Positions 59,913-64,000 of a DNA stretch of 64,000 bases are shown piece by piece. Position 1 is the stretch's first letter. Each line of letters starts with the position of its first letter. Position numbers and translations under genes: made by a program. The stretch covers positions 19,099,872 to 19,163,871 of the forward strand of contig NC_087068.1 of assembly GCF_963678635.1 (NCBI RefSeq), in the 5' to 3' direction. The stretch is from Symsagittifera roscoffensis (taxonomy: Eukaryota; Xenacoelomorpha; Acoela; Convolutidae). Below the pieces are notes generated by a model, which worked only from the letters and a program-made list of their open reading frames with translations, did not search any database and was not told where the DNA came from.

Positions 59913-61241
59913 GTGTTGTCCATGTCTCTTCCTGGTCTCTCTTCACGATTCCCCTCATCATGATTCAGCCTCACATCTTGCAATGGTCTCGCATTCACTG
60001 GCCCCATCGTGTTGTTAGAGGGCAGTCCCTCTAAGTCAGCAAATCCCAAGGCCGTCGTGGAGCTGAAATTTATGCTAGCGGCTATCAACCAGTCTACGCC
60101 GGTTATCGAGTACAATCTGCTGACGGATAGCGTCGCTCCATTCAGCATCCTCCTCGCATCTTCGATGAAGCTTACCCTCTGGAGATCCAGCTTCATTAGC
60201 TCGTCTTTGTATATATGCCAGGGAGACGGTATGGGTCTTGACCACATCAACGAGCCTCTGCTCGGACGTCTCTCCTCTCGACTGGTAATTGTCGTCTCCA
60301 ATCTAGTGTCCGATCTAGTGTCCGATCTAGACGTGCCGACTGTCTCTTCGATTGGGTTGACAGGTCCTATTCTTCTCCTAGGATCGATGGTCCTCCTCAT
60401 CGGCGCTTCTCCCAATCGATCTTGTACGTCTGTCCTCTGACCTGGTTCGCTGGAGCTTTGTTGCCTGTAGCTCGTGACGGCCGGGACCATACCCAAGCGT
60501 GTTTCCAAGCTAGGAGGCACAAAGGTGGTAATCACCGCGTCACTCACTATTCCTTCTTCCTTCAGCACTCCTGTGTCAAAGAGTTCTGCTTCCAGCTCGT
60601 CCAACCGCTCTTGGAATACTCGATTCAACCAAGCTTGTCCTTCAATACTGTCGAAGTGGATGCCGTCCGTGGTCAGTCTCGCCTGATCCATAGCTCTCAA
60701 CTCATGTTCGATGTCCATGAGGATCATTCTTCCGGCGTTCCGACTTGCGAGGTTCCTCAAGATGTTATTCCATCTGACGACTCCCTCGTTGTGCCTTCTT
60801 CCTGATGCTGTCAGGCTTCTCGTATTCATTGGCACAGTGCAAACGGTCAGTACCGCGCAATTGAATTTCTGCCATAGGGTAGTAAACAAACACACCATCA
60901 TTGACTCCCATAGTGCTTCCTGCTCATCTGAACCTCTGGAGATGTCATTCGTCCCAACTAAGATCATCACATTGGGGATCCTCCCTGGATTCATCAGTTC
61001 CACCATTCGATATAACTGGGCTATCGTCGCGCCTCCAAAGGCCATCACCGTGGTGACCCACGAGGTCCTCAAATTCGACACGCACTCTGACCAAGCTGTC
61101 TCCCAGTATCAGATGAGATGTCCCGAGTGGTGGTTGCTGCAGGTTTACTGCCGGGCTCCAAGTCGCTCGATTGAAGCAGGCCCTCGGATCTGTCTCCGGA
61201 ACTCCCGTGAAATTATATTTCAATTGATTATTCTTTTGCAC
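59909..61241 (-). CDS. Element B SGNH-hydrolase-like domain
   Basis: Three signature blocks appear in order: LILGDSLVRV (block I, GDS) near 61.1 kb, VMILVGTNDISRGSDE (block III, G-x-N-D) and LTTDGIHFDSIEGQAWLNRV (block V, D-x-x-H with x = GI). This is the pattern of SGNH/GDSL esterases, where Ser, Asn, Asp and His act in catalysis. SGNH domains are known in ORF1 of some CR1 LINEs. Finding one downstream of pol in a Ty3-type element is unusual. The C-terminal 170 residues are Arg/Ser/Thr-rich with another short folded-looking end. The substrate is unknown. Confidence 0.65.
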
Positions 61242-61605
61242 GTCTATTATGTTCGATTATCATATGGTAGCCATCCAATCTTACTATCCATCTACCAATA
61301 TAACTCTGATCCATCGAGTAGGTCTTCAACCAGGATAACGCTCTGTTGTCCACGCGTAACTTGAAGGGAGCGCTCCCCAAGTATGCACGGTACTTTTCCA
61401 CGAAGGTGACTACTGCAAACATTTCTGCCTTTGGTGCGCCGTATTTCATCTCTGTGTCACTCAAGACCTTGCTGCCGTATGCAATGGGACGGAGAACTGT
61501 TCTTCCGTTCCATTCTTGCTCTTGATGTAAGATTCCTGAGACGGCCACTACTGATGCGTCTGTGTCAAGAACATACATGCCCTTTTCTGTAGGCATGCCC
61601 AGCAC
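61228..61605 (-). CDS. RNase H region of element B
   Basis: YVLDTDASVVAVSGILHQEQ carries the first catalytic Asp (DTDAS). GAPKAEMFAVVTFVEKY holds the expected Glu, and FKLRVDNRALSWL the next Asp (VDN). It ends with YHMIIEHNRRAKE. The pattern is typical Ty3/gypsy RNase H, placed directly after RT. It would remove the RNA template during cDNA synthesis. Confidence 0.85.
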   Translation of the reverse strand: MLGMPTEKGMYVLDTDASVVAVSGILHQEQEWNGRTVLRPIAYGSKVLSDTEMKYGAPKAEMFAVVTFVEKYRAYLGSAPFKLRVDNRALSWLKTYSMDQSYIGRWIVRLDGYHMIIEHNRRAKE

Positions 61606-61662
61606 TGGCGCTTCGCACAGTTCCCGCTTTATGTTCTCGAAAGCAACCTGTGCCTCATCGTT

Positions 61663-62650
61663 TCATTCGAACTTTTTCCCCTTGTTGCGCATCAGCTTCT
61701 GCATCGGATACACCTTGTCCGCATATGCTTTTATGAATTCCCGGTAGTAATTGGCAAACCCTAGGAAGCTCAGGAGCTGTGTGTCCGTTCTGGGAGCTTT
61801 CCATGTCAACACTGCTTCCACTGCTTCCGGGTCCGGCCTCACACCATGCCTATCCACAATTCTTCCCAGGTACTTAATCGAATCCCTAAGGATTTCACAT
61901 TTCGATGGTTTGCACTTCAATCCTGCTCTTTTTATGCATCCAAAGACCTCATCGAGCCTATCAATGTGGTCTTCCAGGGTCGGTGTTGCTATGACTACGT
62001 CATCCACGTAACACATCACGAGATTCCCGTACTTCTTGGTCACTCTCGTCAAAACCTGAGCCATCAGTCTTTGAAAAGTGGCCGTTGCATTGCACAAGCC
62101 GAAGGGCATCCTCTTCCACTGGTACAATCCCAATTCGCACGCGAATCCGGTTTTCTCTCTGTCCTTCTTCCGCAGAGTGACCTGCCAGAAGGCAGAACCT
62201 AAGTCCAATGGGGTGAAGAACTTGGCATCACCAAGTTTAGATAGGCTCTCGTCTATTCGCGGTATCGGGTACGCATCTTTTATCGTTACCGCGTTCAAGT
62301 AACGAAAGTCGCAACAAAATCTAAGCTGCCCCCTTTCTTTTTCGCCATTACTACTCCGCAAGCCCATGGCAATTTCGAGGGCTCTATCATGTCGTATTCA
62401 AGCAACATTTCTATTTCCGCTCGGCACGCTTCCAATTTGTGTGGCGTCATTCGCCTTGCGCCTTCCCTATGGGGAACGGCGCCCTCTTCTAGTTCAATTT
62501 CGTGTTTATTACGAAATTACAGCAACCGATATCCGCCTTATGTTTTGAAAATACATCTGCGTTCCGATTTAGGAGGTCCCGCAATTTTTTGAAATCTCCC
62601 TCACCTACTTTCCCTTTTAAATGTTCTATCTCTGGCAAAACCGGTGTGTC
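61663..62650 (-). CDS. Reverse transcriptase region of element B
   Basis: The main frame (62,367-61,663) shows GQLRFCCDFRYLNAVTIKDA, LDLGSAFWQV, MPFGLCNATATFQRLM and MCYVDDVVIATPTLEDH with the YVDD catalytic box, then FLGFANYYREFIKAYADKVY in the thumb/connection. Upstream sequence to about 62,650 gives the N-terminal fingers. This is a clear Ty3/gypsy-type RT. The region is broken in places. Confidence 0.9.
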
Positions 62651-62655
62651 AGATT

Positions 62656-63795
62656 CTAGTTCATATGGGGGCGTTCCGGAAAATTCGAGCAGCTTGATAA
62701 GCCGTCGTCCGTTTCGGATTTCATTGAAAACAATTCATGAATAGATTTTAATTCATTAATCCTCTTTAAAATTTTATCTTTATTGGCATGATAAGGACAG
62801 TTTTTCACACTATATTCCTTCAAGTTTTGTGTCTCCTCATAGGCGGTCCTCATCGGCAAAGCGTAACCAAGCTTCTTTCCACGCTGGATTGAAACCGTGT
62901 TGTCCAGTGTGTTCAACAACACACTGACACACAGTCCGTTTCGCGTTACTGAGAAGCTCCGGCCTAAAATCACCGAACTCTGACTATTTGGATTCGGTAC
63001 TAAGTAAACCTGTTTACTATCACTTAACGAATTCAAATTTCTCATTCTAAAAATTGCTACCACAGCTTGTCCTGGTTGTAGTTTTACTTTTCTATCCAAA
63101 AAAATGGGTGCCTTGTTTTCTTCTGTTATTATCCTATTAATTGGTCTCTTAACATACTTTCGGTCCGGGTTTCTAATCCGTATCAGACCGTTGTTCAAAT
63201 CAATCATCACGTCAAAATTCCTGACAAAATCTCTGCCCAAGATGAATTGGTCGGCATCGTCCAGATTCTCTACCACCAGGAAGCTCATCCAAAGATCCCG
63301 TCCTCCCATGTGGAGGACCGTTATTGGTGTTCTTCCGGCTACGTAGATAGCTCCTCGATTGGCGGCGGCCAGTCGGAGATTCGTTGGAATTAGATCTTCC
63401 CGCGTGAAGCCCATTCTTTCCCAAGTTTTTATCGGCATCACACTCACTACCGCTCCTGTGTCCAGAAGCCCTGTGACTCCGATTTTTGTTCCGTTGGTGT
63501 CGAGCTGATGTGCGGTCACATCTGCTTCATACCCAATGTGTACTGCGTCTTGTTCCATCATGGCGTCATGGCCTATCCTGCGGACTTTGAGTTCCTCTTC
63601 ACCCATATAGATTTGCCCCATTTGGTCATCATCTGTTGTTACATAAGTCCTGGTGTAGATACTGATTTCATCCACGTTCAGCATCACTTGATACGGCCCA
63701 TAGACCTCTAGGTAGCGTCCATGAAGTTTCTTTATGCGAGGGCCACCCGTCGTTAGTAGTGCTCGCACGGCTCTCGACTCGGTGCGTGGCTCCAC
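62656..63795 (-). CDS. Aspartic protease region of element B
   Basis: A frame of 379 residues. VTGLLDTGAVVSVMPIKTW (near residue 110) holds the catalytic D-T-G-A and FILGRDFVRNFDVMIDLNNG (near residue 185) the second hydrophobic strand of retropepsins. The C-terminal 150 residues form the bridge to RT. The N-terminal 100 residues are of unknown role and may include the gag-pol junction. It would cleave the polyproteins of the element. Confidence 0.8.
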   Translation of the reverse strand: MEPRTESRAVRALLTTGGPRIKKLHGRYLEVYGPYQVMLNVDEISIYTRTYVTTDDDQMGQIYMGEEELKVRRIGHDAMMEQDAVHIGYEADVTAHQLDTNGTKIGVTGLLDTGAVVSVMPIKTWERMGFTREDLIPTNLRLAAANRGAIYVAGRTPITVLHMGGRDLWMSFLVVENLDDADQFILGRDFVRNFDVMIDLNNGLIRIRNPDRKYVKRPINRIITEENKAPIFLDRKVKLQPGQAVVAIFRMRNLNSLSDSKQVYLVPNPNSQSSVILGRSFSVTRNGLCVSVLLNTLDNTVSIQRGKKLGYALPMRTAYEETQNLKEYSVKNCPYHANKDKILKRINELKSIHELFSMKSETDDGLSSCSNFPERPHMN

Positions 63796-64000
63796 CTAAC
63801 TCAGATAATCCGCATATGTGTCCAAATGCATCAAAGTGAACTCGGATGGTTCACTCAGATTTCTGATCACCTGATGTCCAGCCACTGAGATTATCGACTG
63901 TATCTTGCTTCCTTGCGGCACCATGCCGAACCTCTGACCGGAGATCACATTAAGTTTCATGCTCAAAAACTGCTTGGTGCTTTAGTTTGTTCGAACTCAA
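63796..64000 (-). other. Upstream part of element B, cut by window edge
   Basis: This should be the end of gag or the gag-pol junction of B, by comparison with element A (about 23.8-24.05 kb). It is too short to assign further. Confidence 0.4.

Larger units (their letters stand above)
51686..64000 (-). mobile_element. Element B: Ty3/gypsy-type LTR fossil with accessory block (5' part outside window)
   Basis: On the minus strand, from the window edge: protease, RT, RNase H, SGNH-like domain, accessory frames, 3' untranslated end and 3' LTR. It is inserted into the 3' untranslated end of A, so it is younger than A. It is broken, with roughly 6-10 interruptions visible, but long parts stay readable (several frames of 300-490 residues). 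Its gag and 5' LTR should lie beyond 64,000. An integrase was not recognised in the visible part. Confidence 0.85.

Noticed and set aside
59041-60805. Long plus-strand frames opposite element B
   Set aside because: They lie antisense to frames with recognisable motifs and have Ser/Pro/Thr-rich shadow composition.
53434-61081. Short overlaps between adjacent frames of B as coupled translation
   Set aside because: The other copies do not keep the same frame limits, and some starts are not ATG. Decay of a fossil explains the pattern more simply.
53434-61241. The accessory block as an RNA-virus replicase or an envelope gene
   Set aside because: I saw no GDD-type polymerase box, helicase motif, signal peptide or membrane anchor.

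Overview
The window reads as repeat-dominated DNA of an invertebrate animal. The evidence is a CR1/Jockey-type LINE whose ORF1 carries a PHD-like finger, Ty3-type LTR elements, a hAT-like MITE with CAGGGGCGGAT ends, long (CATA)n/(TA)n microsatellites and AT-rich spacers. I see no convincing intact host gene, tRNA, rRNA or CRISPR array. The species cannot be named from the sequence.

Layout. 1-6.9 kb: AT-rich spacer with a palindrome-rich transposon-like repeat (98-1057 plus a second partial copy), a 94-bp direct repeat whose second copy keeps the uninserted site (5,689-5,782), a weak host-exon candidate near 3.4-4.1 kb, and a hAT-like MITE that forms half of a 400-bp palindrome. 7.1-8.03 kb: microsatellites. 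8.04-17.8 kb: a decayed minus-strand fossil (element C) of the same family as the big elements, with a 2.4-kb direct duplication. 17.8-19.27 kb: AT-rich spacer with a 168-bp tandem duplication.

19,270-51,685: element A, plus strand. It is a very large, heavily broken Ty3/gypsy-type fossil: 5' LTR, primer-binding site, long leader, gag, protease, RT, RNase H, integrase, then a coiled-coil frame and a long accessory block that starts with an SGNH-hydrolase-like domain. A nearly full-length LINE (47,492-about 51,285, minus strand) lies near its 3' end. An 8.6-kb tandem duplication copied the accessory block together with the LINE 3' half (31,374-39,960 and 39,961-48,570). Both units also carry an older internal tandem duplication of about 705 bp.

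51,686-64,000: element B, minus strand, inserted into the 3' untranslated end of A. Its 3' LTR (51,686-52,612) and its protease, RT and RNase H regions are visible. So is the best-preserved copy of the accessory block (53.4-61.2 kb). Its 5' end lies beyond the window. B is also broken, but much less than A.

The main point of interest is the family itself: a giant Ty3-like retroelement with 7-8 kb of coding-like sequence between pol and the 3' LTR, seen in three copies of different age. It includes one clear SGNH-like domain, possibly a second, and several frames that I do not recognise.
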